The position numbers were made by a program, and so were the translations under genes. Below, piece after piece: positions 51,183 through 62,992 of a stretch of 64,000 nt of DNA. Source of the stretch: Christiangramia crocea. GTDB taxonomy: Bacteria > Bacteroidota > Bacteroidia > Flavobacteriales > Flavobacteriaceae. Below the pieces are notes generated by a model, which saw only the letters and a list, made by a program, of their open reading frames with translations, made no database searches and had not been told where the DNA came from. Location of the stretch: contig NZ_JAJSON010000015.1 of assembly GCF_022410465.1 (NCBI RefSeq), positions 1 to 64,000 on the forward strand, written 5' to 3'. Positions within the stretch are counted from its first letter, which is position 1; each line of letters opens with the position of its first letter.

Positions 51183-51827
51183 ATGCTTTCAAACAATATA
51201 AATGACATCTGGTATGCGTGTTATGGCTCGAATATCAGGGAGGAACGTTTCATGTGTTATATAAAGGGTGGAACTCCTCCGGGTGCGGTCAGGAATTTTG
51301 AGGGCTGTGCCGATAAGACCAGGCCCAGGCAGAGCAGGAAAATTATTATCAACAGGGAGATGTACTTCGCCAAAGAATCTGTTACCTGGAATGGTGGTGG
51401 AATTTGTTTTTTAAGGCCGGAAAAGGATGAGAACTTTGAAACCCTGGGCCGCAGTTACCTTATTAGTTCCGGACAGTTTAGGGACCTGGTGAGACAGGAA
51501 CTTAAGTTTGAGGGAGAGATCCTTATCAATTTTGAAAGGTTGATCAAAGACGGGTATTACAATTGCATGAGCGATGGTCGTTATGGACTGCTATTATATC
51601 TTGGGGAAATGGAAGGTAAACCAATTGTGACCTTCACCAGTGAAAAATTTCTGAAAGCCGAAATAAATCAGCCAAATAGAGAATACCTTTCTACAATAAT
51701 CCGTGGTTTAAAAGAAATCTATCAGATTAGTGATGATGATTTGGAGAGTTATTTCAGAAGTAAAAAAGGAATAAAAGATTGCGGCATAGAAAAAGAATTG
51801 CCGGAAATTATAATGGAACTGAAATAA
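51183..51827 (+). CDS. Gamma-glutamylcyclotransferase-like fold protein
   Basis: A 214-residue soluble protein with IWYACYGSNIREERF at residues 9-23, the YGSN motif that binds gamma-glutamyl substrates in GGCT folds. The remainder shows a moderate beta pattern without other signatures. The glutamate that acts in GGCT is not evident from a quick reading, so activity is uncertain. It follows the thioesterase gene by 4 bases, probably in one operon. Confidence 0.65.
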   Translation: MLSNNINDIWYACYGSNIREERFMCYIKGGTPPGAVRNFEGCADKTRPRQSRKIIINREMYFAKESVTWNGGGICFLRPEKDENFETLGRSYLISSGQFRDLVRQELKFEGEILINFERLIKDGYYNCMSDGRYGLLLYLGEMEGKPIVTFTSEKFLKAEINQPNREYLSTIIRGLKEIYQISDDDLESYFRSKKGIKDCGIEKELPEIIMELK

Positions 51828-51881
51828 GATCTGTAAGCTATTCCGGGTTCCAGCCTGTTATCAGGCGAAAATTTAAAATAC

Positions 51882-52781
51882 TCAAGCCTTCGCTTTATTT
51901 TTTTTAACACTAACCATGTAAACCCCTGTAAACACCAGCATTGCAGCTATAACTTTTACTATGGTAAGGCTGTCTGCTCCAACCGCAATGGCAAATATAA
52001 TGGCGATTAATGGCTGCAAATATATAAAGGCGCTGATGGTCGCTGCCGACAGTTGTTTTAAAGCGTAAATATTCAAAAGGTAAGTCAGAAAGGTGGTGCC
52101 TACCACTACATAGGCCATTTTCCAGATGGCATCAAACGGGAGTTCGGTCCACTCCACATTGGTAAACTCACCAATTGTTACCGGAAGGTTGATAAAAATT
52201 GCGATAAAGAAGAGCCATTTCATCAGGGTAATGGAACTGTATTTTGTGGTAAGGGGTTTTACCAGGATAAGATACAGCCCATATGAAAATGCATTGACGA
52301 TGAATAGTATATTGCCCATTGGGACATCAGGAGCATTGACGCTTTCTTCATTGCTGAATAATACCAGCACCAGAGCACCGGCCATTCCTATCATTATCCC
52401 AAGGGTCTTCAAGAGTGTTATTCTTTCTTTTATCAGGATAGAAGCGAGTATTAAGACCATAACCGGAGACAGGGTGATGATCACGGAACTGTTGATGGGC
52501 GTAGACAGACTCAGTCCCTTAAAAAAGAAGAGCATATTGATCACCATTCCAAACATGGCACAACCCAGGATACGGGGCCAGTCGGAAGTTGCGATCTTCT
52601 CTGTGGGGGTAAACAGACTTATGATCCAGAACAGAATAGCAGCTCCGGTCACTCTCAGTAAAATAAATCCGAAGGGTTCAATATAAGTGGGCATAACTCC
52701 CTTGGCCAGGGTATGATTTATACCATAAATGGCACTTGCAGTAAATGCTGCAAGTATGGCAAGCGCCCTTTTATTGTTCAT
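51882..52781 (-). CDS. EamA-family (DMT) transporter
   Basis: A 299-residue transporter with ten membrane helices in two EamA repeats (residues about 8-140 and 155-290), starting ALAILAAFTASAIYGIN. Metabolite exporter or importer, substrate unknown. Its N-terminus overlaps the ArsC-like gene end by 11 bases (52771-52781), suggesting coupled translation. Confidence 0.9.
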   Translation of the reverse strand: MNNKRALAILAAFTASAIYGINHTLAKGVMPTYIEPFGFILLRVTGAAILFWIISLFTPTEKIATSDWPRILGCAMFGMVINMLFFFKGLSLSTPINSSVIITLSPVMVLILASILIKERITLLKTLGIMIGMAGALVLVLFSNEESVNAPDVPMGNILFIVNAFSYGLYLILVKPLTTKYSSITLMKWLFFIAIFINLPVTIGEFTNVEWTELPFDAIWKMAYVVVGTTFLTYLLNIYALKQLSAATISAFIYLQPLIAIIFAIAVGADSLTIVKVIAAMLVFTGVYMVSVKKNKAKA

Positions 52782-53127
52782 GAATGGATTCTTTGGCGGC
52801 CGCTACGGTCTTTTTTGAATTTCCGATGAATATTTTATCATTATTGATAATCACTGGTCGCTTGAGAAAGGTATAGTGTTCCAGAATTAGATTTTTATAC
52901 CTGCCTTCATCAAGATCCTCGTTTTTGAGATCGCGTTCCTTATAAAGCCTGGCGCGCCGGCTGAAGAGTGCCTCGTAACTTCCTGCAAGTTCTTCCATCT
53001 CATCCAGTTGCTCCTCTGTGATTTTTTCTTCCTTTATATCCTGTATAATAAACGAAGAAGGCGGGTCAAGTTCTTTTAAAATTCTTTTACAGGTATCGCA
53101 GGTGGAAAGATGATATATTTTTTTCAT
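52771..53127 (-). CDS. ArsC/Spx-family protein
   Basis: A 118-residue thioredoxin-fold protein starting MKKIYHLSTCDTCKRILKEL. The CDTC motif fits the ArsC/Spx family; the arsenate-reducing Cys and the arginines cannot be told apart from Spx-like members here. I chose ATG at 53127 over 53148 because the family starts at the MKKIYHLS strand. It precedes the EamA gene with an 11-base overlap. Confidence 0.8.
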   Translation of the reverse strand: MKKIYHLSTCDTCKRILKELDPPSSFIIQDIKEEKITEEQLDEMEELAGSYEALFSRRARLYKERDLKNEDLDEGRYKNLILEHYTFLKRPVIINNDKIFIGNSKKTVAAAKESIHEQ

Positions 53128-53200
53128 GACAGAAAACTTTGCATACAAAGAACGGATTTTTCAGTAAACCGGGCTTTCTTTTTAAAAAAAGCTTCACATT

Positions 53201-53992
53201 TTAAACCTGGGTTTTGCTGCCTGAAATTTTAATAAATTCTTCTATTTCAGCCCTGGGATAAGTAAGAATGAAATTTCCGGAAGCATAGGGAGCGATCTCG
53301 TATGCATTGTAATGAAGTATTACCTTATCCTCTGTAATGCCTATGTTCTTTGGAAGGTGGAACTGGTCATTTTCAAAGAGCATTCCGGTACTGTTGATAT
53401 TGCTGTTTTCAGGGATATCCTGTTTTTTTCTAAAATCCTTTTCTACAAATGCTTCGAATTTTTCGGTAAAAATATCTCCCGAATTCAGGTTTTTTCCACT
53501 GTCAGGATCGAAGTTTAGATAATCTATGCTTCTGTATCCGTGGGCTCCCCCCGTGAACATATCGGTATTGAACTGAAGGCAAATCACATTCTGATCCCGG
53601 TAGATTATTTTACCATTAATGGTGGCTTCCCAGGGGAGATTATATTCGGGAAATTCCATTGCCGTTTCCTTGTAATTGGCTATAAAATTCTCCACCAGTT
53701 CTTCCGGACTCTCCTTGCCTCCTTCTTCCTGGTAATCTATAGTGTTGCGCAAAAAATCCTGAATGGCCTTATTGATTTTTTCAACCTTACCTTCGCCTTT
53801 TTCTGCAACCGGAAAAGTAAGACTGATAAATGTACATTCACCTTCTTCGGGTGTGCAGTTATCCAGGCTCTTTTCTATGGTCCTGGAAGAAAATGAAAGG
53901 CTTTCATCAGTTTCTTTGTTGTTTTCTTTGGGTTCATCTGCGCAGGAAGCGAGCAGCGAAATGATGCTAAAAGCGATAAGGATTCTTTTCAC
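53201..53992 (-). CDS. RsiV-like lipoprotein (DUF4163/DUF3298)
   Basis: A lipoprotein of about 263 residues with signal ending SLLASC, then a DUF4163 part and a C-terminal DUF3298 region (GMLFENDQFHLPKN, ILHYNAYEIAPYASG). The two-domain plan matches RsiV-type proteins, though here it is lipid-anchored with no linked sigma factor in the window. GTG at 53992 is chosen because it starts at the signal peptide; an upstream ATG at 54031 adds a non-signal stretch. Confidence 0.8.
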   Translation of the reverse strand: MKRILIAFSIISLLASCADEPKENNKETDESLSFSSRTIEKSLDNCTPEEGECTFISLTFPVAEKGEGKVEKINKAIQDFLRNTIDYQEEGGKESPEELVENFIANYKETAMEFPEYNLPWEATINGKIIYRDQNVICLQFNTDMFTGGAHGYRSIDYLNFDPDSGKNLNSGDIFTEKFEAFVEKDFRKKQDIPENSNINSTGMLFENDQFHLPKNIGITEDKVILHYNAYEIAPYASGNFILTYPRAEIEEFIKISGSKTQV

Positions 53993-54032
53993 GGGAATAC
54001 TTGTTAAATAACATGCTAAAGGTAAAGGCAAT

Positions 54033-54064
54033 TTTGTGATTGCCCAATAGGCTCACTACATTTG
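54033..54064 (+). promoter_or_regulatory. Promoter of the trans-sulfuration gene
   Basis: TTTG at 54033-54036 and TACATTTG at 54057-54064 are 20 bases apart, an excellent match to the Bacteroidota consensus. The start codon is at 54173, so the leader is about 100 bases, long for this window. It contains a 17-codon ORF (54085-54138). Confidence 0.7.
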
Positions 54065-54172
54065 TTTTTCAAATTTTAGCAAAGATGGAAGTCCTTTATG
54101 GACGCTTACTAAAGAACCATTATATTGTTAGTCAGTAAAAAGGCGTAATAGTGGTTTTAATTATATTATCAT

Positions 54173-55315
54173 ATGAAATTTAACACGAAAACTATACATG
54201 GAGGTCAGGATAACGTAGACCCTGCCTACGGATCGGTGATGCCACCAATCTATCAAACTAGCACCTATTCGCAAAGTACTCCGGGTGGTCATAAGGGCTT
54301 TGAATACTCCCGTAGTGGAAATCCAACCAGGGCAAGCCTAGAAAAATCGCTTGCCAGTATCGAGAACGGAAATTACGGACTTGCTTTCGGATCAGGACTT
54401 GCGGCTATAGATGCTGTAATGAAACTTTTTAAACCTGGGGATGAGATCATTTCTACTAACGATCTATACGGAGGATCTTATCGATTATTCACCAGTATTT
54501 TTGAAGGTCTAGGTATCAAATTCCATTTCATTGGAATGCAGGACGCGGCTAAAATTGAGGACTATATCAATCCAAATACGAAACTCATCTGGGTGGAAAC
54601 TCCAACCAATCCCATGATGAATATTATTGATATTGAAGCGGTTTCGGCTATTGCAAAGAAGAATGATCTTTTGCTGGCCGTAGATAATACATTTGCAACT
54701 CCATATCTTCAGCTACCACTTGATCTTGGAGCCGATATTGTGATGCACAGCGCGACCAAATACCTGGGCGGCCACAGCGATGTGGTGATGGGCGGACTGG
54801 TTGTGAAAGATGAAAAACTGGCTGAAAAACTGTATTTCATTCAGAATGCCAGTGGAGCTGTTTGTGGCCCACAGGACAGTTTTCTGGTACTTCGTGGTAT
54901 CAAGACCCTTCATTTAAGAATGCAGCGCCATTGTGAGAATGGAGAGGCGGTTGCAAAATTCCTTAGGTCACATCCAAAGGTTGATAAGGTCTACTGGCCT
55001 GGATTTGAGGATCATCCAAATCATGATATCGCGAAAAAACAGATGAAAGGTTTTGGTGGAATGATCTCTTTCACCACCAAGGAAAACACCCTTAAAAGCG
55101 CTACCCAGATAGTGGAAAAACTTAAGGTCTTTACGTTGGCTGAATCTCTTGGAGGAGTGGAGTCTCTTGCCGGTCATCCTGCCACTATGACCCATGCTTC
55201 TATCCCTGCGGAAGAAAGGGCAAAGACAGGTGTTACAGATTCTTTGATTAGACTCAGTGTTGGAGTGGAAGATGAAGAAGATCTGCTTGCCGATTTGAAA
55301 CATGCTATCGGCTAA
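54173..55315 (+). CDS. metB: Cystathionine gamma-synthase/lyase-type trans-sulfuration enzyme
   Basis: A PLP enzyme of methionine/cysteine metabolism, 380 residues. The cofactor lysine is Lys196 in MHSATKYLGGHSD, and YSRSGNPTR near residue 45 and VETPTNPMMN are family motifs. Synthase, lyase and homocysteine-forming activities share these motifs, so the exact reaction is not settled; I keep metB as the closest usual name. A long leader suggests regulation. Confidence 0.85.
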   Translation: MKFNTKTIHGGQDNVDPAYGSVMPPIYQTSTYSQSTPGGHKGFEYSRSGNPTRASLEKSLASIENGNYGLAFGSGLAAIDAVMKLFKPGDEIISTNDLYGGSYRLFTSIFEGLGIKFHFIGMQDAAKIEDYINPNTKLIWVETPTNPMMNIIDIEAVSAIAKKNDLLLAVDNTFATPYLQLPLDLGADIVMHSATKYLGGHSDVVMGGLVVKDEKLAEKLYFIQNASGAVCGPQDSFLVLRGIKTLHLRMQRHCENGEAVAKFLRSHPKVDKVYWPGFEDHPNHDIAKKQMKGFGGMISFTTKENTLKSATQIVEKLKVFTLAESLGGVESLAGHPATMTHASIPAEERAKTGVTDSLIRLSVGVEDEEDLLADLKHAIG

Positions 55316-55368
55316 GCTATTATGGATTTTCAGTAATTTGGAGCCCGGATTTCTAACGAGGCTTTTAA

Positions 55369-57525
<2,157 letters not shown>

Positions 57526-57599
57526 TAAATATAAAATCCTGACCTGTTAAGATTAATTATCTTGACAGGTTCGGGCTTATTCTTTAAATTGGAATCGGG

Positions 57600-57690
57600 A
57601 AAAATTCATCTAAAATTGCTACATCGAGCGGAGTCGAGGCATTTATGTTTTACCTTTCGAGTGCACGCAAGGTGACAAAAACTTGTTTTG
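57600..57690. repeat. Degenerate intergenic repeat remnant
   Basis: The 216-base gap after GH97 contains ATCGAGCGGAGTCGAGGC and, 30 bases on, TTTCGAGTGCACGCAAGGTGACA. These short, GC-richer words stand out from AT-rich flanks and resemble scattered intergenic repeats of Flavobacteriia as I remember them. A 12-bp hairpin lies just upstream (57546-57574). No ORF is present. Confidence 0.4.
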
Positions 57691-57729
57691 GAAGTCTTAA
57701 AGGACGATCAAAATTATAATTTCCAAACT

Positions 57730-57737
57730 TAATTTTG
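57730..57737 (+). promoter_or_regulatory. -7 box for the gene at 57742
   Basis: TAATTTTG fits TAnnTTTG and ends four bases before the ATG at 57742, again a leaderless arrangement. Confidence 0.55.
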
Positions 57738-57741
57738 GCAG

Positions 57742-58359
57742 ATGTTAAAGAAACTAGTTTACTGCCTTTTCTTCTTATTCTCAGTTAGTAGTTATAGCCA
57801 GAAATGGAGGGAAATCAGGGAATTTGAAATTGGGCCCATGTTTAATTATCAGCATACATCCCTGTATGTTGCAAATGATCTTTTTGACGAAAGTGCTAAT
57901 GAAGGCTTCTCCAATTCTGGTTTTGAACCTAACTATGCCCTGGGGATCTATGGTATCTATTATTTGAAACCCAAAATAGGAATTGGAGCAGAGCTTTTTT
58001 ATGACCGGACATCCTCCTCTGAATTGGAGGACGATAATCATTATAACTCCCTCACCTTTTTGCCATATGTGAATTATGATCCTTTCCGGCATATTAGAAA
58101 CCTGTATTTTGGTGCCGGCATTGGAATTTCCTTCATTCAGGAAGCACCGGAATATGGATCAGCAGTAAAGGAAGAAGACATCAGGGTAATCACAGTTCCA
58201 ATAAAATTATCTGCTTCCTACAGAATTAGAAATCAGGTGACTTTGGAATTAGGATTACATGTGGAAGCCATGGAGGTTGTTATGGACCATGTTCGCAGAA
58301 ATGCCATTTTTTTTAGTATGAAGGTTCCGGTAAACCGTGTTTTTGGAGGTTACCGTTAG
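57742..58359 (+). CDS. Outer-membrane beta-barrel-like protein
   Basis: A 205-residue exported protein with a signal peptide (to about residue 20) and alternating beta strands with aromatic ends (GPMFNYQHTSLYVANDLF, YYLKPKIGIGAELFYDRTS, LTFLPYVNYDPFRH). It ends in a typical strand for barrel insertion (IFFSMKVPVNRVFGGYR). It fits a small porin-like beta-barrel; no family is certain. Convergent with the aminotransferase gene, only 9 bases apart. Confidence 0.75.
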   Translation: MLKKLVYCLFFLFSVSSYSQKWREIREFEIGPMFNYQHTSLYVANDLFDESANEGFSNSGFEPNYALGIYGIYYLKPKIGIGAELFYDRTSSSELEDDNHYNSLTFLPYVNYDPFRHIRNLYFGAGIGISFIQEAPEYGSAVKEEDIRVITVPIKLSASYRIRNQVTLELGLHVEAMEVVMDHVRRNAIFFSMKVPVNRVFGGYR

Positions 58360-58368
58360 AATAAAGTT

Positions 58369-59595
58369 CTAAAATATTCCCTTAAAGACATCTATCAGTT
58401 TTCTCACTTCTCTGGGAGTGTTATAATGTACCAGACTTACCCTTACAACGCCATTCTTTTCTTCCATGTTTAGGGCTTTGATAAGTTTCTTTGCATAAAA
58501 ATCACCAAAACGGATACCTATTCTGTGACCATCTACTTTTTCAACGATTTCATCGCTCTTCAGTTTTGAATGCACAAATGAAATTGTGGGTACTCGCCGG
58601 GCTGCTTCGGCTTTAGGTATTCCTATTATCTTTATCTCAGGAACCTCATTCAGATAATCTAAAAGAATAGAAGCCAGTTTTTCTTCATGGGAGGCAATAA
58701 GATCAAATGTCTTTGTAAGTCTTGTCTGATAATTCTCATCCTTCTCCGGTCTAAAATGATGCCTGTAAAATTCCTGATAGTATTCAGTGATGCCAAGGGT
58801 ACTATAGGTGAGTTCAAAATTGAAATTCCCTGGTTGTAACTTATAGGGAACTTCATTTTTCCCGATGAAATAATGATTAAGACGATTCAGCCTGAGTAGC
58901 TCATCATATTTTCCATACATCACAGCCAGGTGAGGCCCGTATGTTTTATACCAGCTGAAGGTATAAAAGTCTGCATCCAATTCCTGTACATCCACCTGGC
59001 GGTGGGGAGCATATGCCACACCATCCACACAGATCAATGCGCCTGCCTTATGCACTTCCTTTGCTATCTTTTTTATTGGGTTGATAGTACCCAGAACATT
59101 GGAAGCATGAGTAACTGCTACCAGTTTTGTGCGATTGTTTATTAGTTTCTTAAGCTCATTGACCTCCAGTTCCAGAGTTTGGGGGTTGACCTTCCATACT
59201 TTTATATTGATACCTTTTTCCTTCAGGTCAGTCCAGGGAGAAACATTAGCTTCATGATCGGTATCTGTGACTATAACTTCATCCCCTTCTGCCCATTGTG
59301 TGCTGATAGTGAGACTCAGGATCCTTAATAGCATGGTAGTGGATGAGCCAACTACCACCTCTTCGGTTTTATTTGCATTTATAAGTCTTGCAATTCTTGA
59401 AGTGGCATATTTAAGTTTTTCTCCGGCTTCTCTGGAAACCTTATAGGAAGCACCCAGTTGTACATTATGATGAACGAGGTAACCACTTATTCTTTCTATT
59501 ACTTTGCCTAATACCTGCGATCCACCTGCATTGTCCATGAAGATGAAGTTCCTTTTAAGCGCCGGAAACTGATCTCTTACAAATTCTATATCCAT
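58369..59595 (-). CDS. Class V aminotransferase (cysteine desulfurase-like)
   Basis: A 408-residue PLP enzyme. The cofactor lysine is Lys217 in YTFSWYKTYGPH; Asp191 and His198 in DGVAYAPH fit the pocket, and TDTDHEANVSPW is a conserved stretch. It belongs to a cysteine desulfurase-like subgroup whose substrates are unsettled; the catalytic cysteine loop of SufS/IscS is not evident. It overlaps the S9 peptidase by one base at 59595. Confidence 0.85.
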   Translation of the reverse strand: MDIEFVRDQFPALKRNFIFMDNAGGSQVLGKVIERISGYLVHHNVQLGASYKVSREAGEKLKYATSRIARLINANKTEEVVVGSSTTMLLRILSLTISTQWAEGDEVIVTDTDHEANVSPWTDLKEKGINIKVWKVNPQTLELEVNELKKLINNRTKLVAVTHASNVLGTINPIKKIAKEVHKAGALICVDGVAYAPHRQVDVQELDADFYTFSWYKTYGPHLAVMYGKYDELLRLNRLNHYFIGKNEVPYKLQPGNFNFELTYSTLGITEYYQEFYRHHFRPEKDENYQTRLTKTFDLIASHEEKLASILLDYLNEVPEIKIIGIPKAEAARRVPTISFVHSKLKSDEIVEKVDGHRIGIRFGDFYAKKLIKALNMEEKNGVVRVSLVHYNTPREVRKLIDVFKGIF

Positions 59596-61970
59596 TATTG
59601 CCCCAATAAACTTTCATTAAATAATTCAAGGATCCTTCGGTATTCGTCGGTCCAGCTGCTAGGTTCTACAAAACTATGGTCTTCTACCGGGTACACCGCC
59701 ATTTCCCAGTCTTCCTTACCGAGTTCTATAAGTCGCTGTGCCAGTCTCACCACATCCTGAAAATGCACATTGGTATCTACCATCCCGTGGGCGATCAACA
59801 GGTCTCCTTCCAGGCCTTCGGCAAAATAGATAGGAGAGGATCTTCGGTAGGATATGGGATCTTTTGAAGGTTCATTCAGAATGTTCGAGGTATAGCCATG
59901 ATTGTAGTGAGCCCAGTCTGTCACCGATCTTAAAGCGGCTCCTGCTTTAAAGGTCTCCGCTTCGGTGAACATCGCCATAAGGGTGATAAAGCCTCCGTAA
60001 CTTCCACCATAGATTCCTACTTTTTCCGGGTTTATATCGTGATTCTCTATAAGATAATCTACCCCGTCTACCTGGTCGGTAAGGTCTTTCCCGCCCATAT
60101 GCCTGTAGATACCGGTTCTCCAGTCCCTACCGTAGCCCGCGCTTCCGCGGTAATCTATATCTATCACTGTATATCCAAGGTCTGTAAGCAGATTATGGAA
60201 CATATATTCCCTGAAATAATTTGACCACCATTTATGGGCATTTTGAAGATATCCGGCACCGTGAACAAAAACAACAGCCGCATCATTCTTCCGGGTTTCA
60301 TCCGGAAGATATAATCTCGCAGGTACGATGGAACCATCACGGGCTTTGAATTTTATAAGTTCCGGTTCACGCCAGTTATAGGAAGCGAAGACTTCGGATT
60401 GTCCCTTTGTAAGCTGCTGAGCTTCAGCATTCGCTTTGGTCTTTTTAAGGTATAGCTCTTCCGGTTTGTTCATATAGGAATACAAAATAGCCATATACTT
60501 TTCGTCAGGTGAAAGCTTCACTTCATTATTTCCTTCCATACTGGTAAGCTGTTCCATTGTACCACCCATTAAAGGCATTTTGTAGAAATGTCTTTCTCCA
60601 GGGTGGACCTTTGAGGAGGTAAAATACCAGTGCTTTTTATCTTTTGAGATGAAGGGATCAAAAACCTCATATTCACCGGGAGTAAGATCCTTTTTCTCAC
60701 CGGTTTCCACGTTCAAAATGTAAAGATGGGAATACCCCGATTCTTCGCTCTGGAAGTAGATATGTTTGTTATCGGGCAACCATCCCAGAGTTTCATACCC
60801 GTAATAAGTATAACCAATTCCCGGTCCTGCCAGCCAGGCTTCGTCACGCTGGCGTTCTATGGACTTAAGACTTCCTTTATCAAGATCTATAAGTGCGATC
60901 CAGCGATCCTTATTATCGGTGGAACGTAAATTGACCACAGCCTTTTTAGCATTATCAGAAAAATGAATTTTTGAAGGAATCACTTCACGGGCTTCAGTAT
61001 TCCAGTTTTTATCGGGATAATCTTTAGTATAGTCCGGCAGGTCGGTAATACCAGGAAGTTCTGAGAGGTCGATTATAAAAACGGTATCTTTCTCAAAATT
61101 GTATAGGGCAAGTTCTGCCTTATAATCCATATCTCCTACCTTGCTCCTTGCTGGAAGGTTTACGGTATAACCACTTTCATCTACATAATTTGGTACATCT
61201 GTACTTTTGCCACGTTCACGTGAAATAAGGCTGAAGCCGGCATATTTAGCATCAGGGGATACCTGAAGGTTAGCCAGTTGCCGCTTCTCGAGATAAAAAG
61301 TGAATTCTTCATCTTCGCTGACAGATTCCCGATAATTCCTGGAACTTTCTTTGCTTTTTTTTCTTTGGTTGACAACCTCTAATAATTCCATGTTTTCCTG
61401 CCGGATCCATTCTTCTTTATCAGAAAGGTTCTTGTCTTTTTTATTAGATGCCGTTCCAGATTTTATATGGGTAATCTGTTTTAAGCTACCTTTCTTCAGG
61501 TTATAAAAAAAAACATTGTCTTCGGCTTCAAAAGCTATCTGATCTTCGTTCTTAAGAAATACCGGATCTTCGATAGAAAAAGGCAGGTCCAGTAGTTCAC
61601 GTTTTGTTTTGGAACGCATTTCATAAATAAATAGATCACCATCCTGTGAAAACACCTTTTTGGATCTGTCATCGTTGAAATCTCCGCTGCGCGGAACAAG
61701 TACATGTTCCTGAGGAGCAGTCACCTTAATTATTTTTCCAGGTTCATTGATATTGATCCTGTATAGTGAATCGGCCGGGTTATTCTCGGGATTATAATCG
61801 AAGTATATATTCTTGCTATGTATTCCCCAGTACACTGAAGAAGGAAAGTTGCCCATCCATTCCGGATCCTGCATTATTTTTTCAACGCTTAGTTCTGAGG
61901 TTTGTGCATGTATGTTAAAATAAAATATGCTTGCAAAGAGGGATAAGCATAAGGAAAGTTTAATTTTCAT
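59595..61970 (-). CDS. S9 family peptidase (dipeptidyl peptidase IV type)
   Basis: A 791-residue exported peptidase with signal peptide ending HAQ. An eight-bladed propeller (about 60-530) precedes the alpha/beta hydrolase domain. The catalytic triad is Ser657 in GIYGGSYGGF, Asp732 in HGMVDTNV and His765 in VEDHSFV. It probably cleaves dipeptides, often after proline or alanine, from exported peptides. It is translated together with the aminotransferase downstream (one-base overlap). Confidence 0.93.
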   Translation of the reverse strand: MKIKLSLCLSLFASIFYFNIHAQTSELSVEKIMQDPEWMGNFPSSVYWGIHSKNIYFDYNPENNPADSLYRININEPGKIIKVTAPQEHVLVPRSGDFNDDRSKKVFSQDGDLFIYEMRSKTKRELLDLPFSIEDPVFLKNEDQIAFEAEDNVFFYNLKKGSLKQITHIKSGTASNKKDKNLSDKEEWIRQENMELLEVVNQRKKSKESSRNYRESVSEDEEFTFYLEKRQLANLQVSPDAKYAGFSLISRERGKSTDVPNYVDESGYTVNLPARSKVGDMDYKAELALYNFEKDTVFIIDLSELPGITDLPDYTKDYPDKNWNTEAREVIPSKIHFSDNAKKAVVNLRSTDNKDRWIALIDLDKGSLKSIERQRDEAWLAGPGIGYTYYGYETLGWLPDNKHIYFQSEESGYSHLYILNVETGEKKDLTPGEYEVFDPFISKDKKHWYFTSSKVHPGERHFYKMPLMGGTMEQLTSMEGNNEVKLSPDEKYMAILYSYMNKPEELYLKKTKANAEAQQLTKGQSEVFASYNWREPELIKFKARDGSIVPARLYLPDETRKNDAAVVFVHGAGYLQNAHKWWSNYFREYMFHNLLTDLGYTVIDIDYRGSAGYGRDWRTGIYRHMGGKDLTDQVDGVDYLIENHDINPEKVGIYGGSYGGFITLMAMFTEAETFKAGAALRSVTDWAHYNHGYTSNILNEPSKDPISYRRSSPIYFAEGLEGDLLIAHGMVDTNVHFQDVVRLAQRLIELGKEDWEMAVYPVEDHSFVEPSSWTDEYRRILELFNESLLGQ

Positions 61971-62155
61971 CAGGATGTAAAAATTTGAGATATTCAGGTT
62001 AAATATCAGTTTTTATCGGGTATGGAACAAGGTAATTAAATTTTGAATTCCCGTATTTCATTTAAAATAAATACAGTTTAAATTATTAATACCTGAAAAT
62101 CAGAACGTAAGAGTTTAATTTGTATTTTTAGGCTTATTTTAAAACTAGCGTCATT

Positions 62156-62971
62156 ATGAGAAATTTCAATTTTCAATTGTCGCTCCAAATCATTCTTAGC
62201 TCTCTATTTCTTATCGCATTTAATTCATGTGAACCTGAAAACAACCTTAATTCAGGAGAAGAAATTATTCAATCTGATCTCAAGGTAAATCAAAGCGATC
62301 CATCTGAAAAGATCAATGATTTTTACGGCCCAACCCAGCCTATGGGAAATGGAGTTGTTCGTAGTGTGGTTTCTATTGACCATAATGGTGATCCCGTTGC
62401 CGTGGGAGTCATTTTCTCTGAAAAGGCCCTTGCGAACCTTCCCGATGAAGATCTCAGTCTCACCCTGGAACTTCATAATAAGGCAGAAGGACTAATAGTG
62501 AATCATATTGATTTTGGATTCAATCCTCATGGCCATGCGGGGCCTGGATTCTCGGTGGAACATTTTGACATGCATTTTTACTGGATTTCGGTAGATGAAA
62601 AATTAAGTATCCCTTTTTCCGCAGGCATGGACGATCTTCCGGATGCCGGTATCTGGCCGGAAGGTTATGGTCCCGATGCTGTGACCGTTCCCCAAATGGG
62701 CAGGCACTGGCTGCATGAATCATCATTTTCTTCAGATTTTGATCAGACATTTATTTATGGATCCTATGATTCGAAATTTACTTTCTATGAACCTATGATT
62801 ACTATGGAATATCTGAAGGCCAAAAATTTTGAGGATTCATACCAGATTATACCATTAGGGGCTTATGAAGAGCCGGGCTATTATGCCAATTCTTATGAAA
62901 TAACTTATGATCCAGTTAAGAAACAGTACCGGGTTATGCTTACTGATCTTTTCTGGGCCGGAGGCTCTTAG
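62156..62971 (+). CDS. Lipoprotein with TTHB210-like/DUF5602 domain
   Basis: A 271-residue lipoprotein (signal to about residue 24, lipobox-like FNSC). The core motif NPHGHAGPGFSVEHFDMHFYW at residues 122-142 has the clustered histidines of TTHB210-like (DUF5602) proteins, possibly metal sites. The rest is beta-rich. Function unknown. Its own promoter region is AT-rich with TATTTTTA near 62124. Confidence 0.6.
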   Translation: MRNFNFQLSLQIILSSLFLIAFNSCEPENNLNSGEEIIQSDLKVNQSDPSEKINDFYGPTQPMGNGVVRSVVSIDHNGDPVAVGVIFSEKALANLPDEDLSLTLELHNKAEGLIVNHIDFGFNPHGHAGPGFSVEHFDMHFYWISVDEKLSIPFSAGMDDLPDAGIWPEGYGPDAVTVPQMGRHWLHESSFSSDFDQTFIYGSYDSKFTFYEPMITMEYLKAKNFEDSYQIIPLGAYEEPGYYANSYEITYDPVKKQYRVMLTDLFWAGGS

Positions 62972-62992
62972 AAAATTTGATTTTTAATGTCC

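Noticed and set aside
54065-54172. SAM riboswitch before the trans-sulfuration gene
   Set aside because: No SAM-I or SAM-II conserved core could be recognised in the leader.
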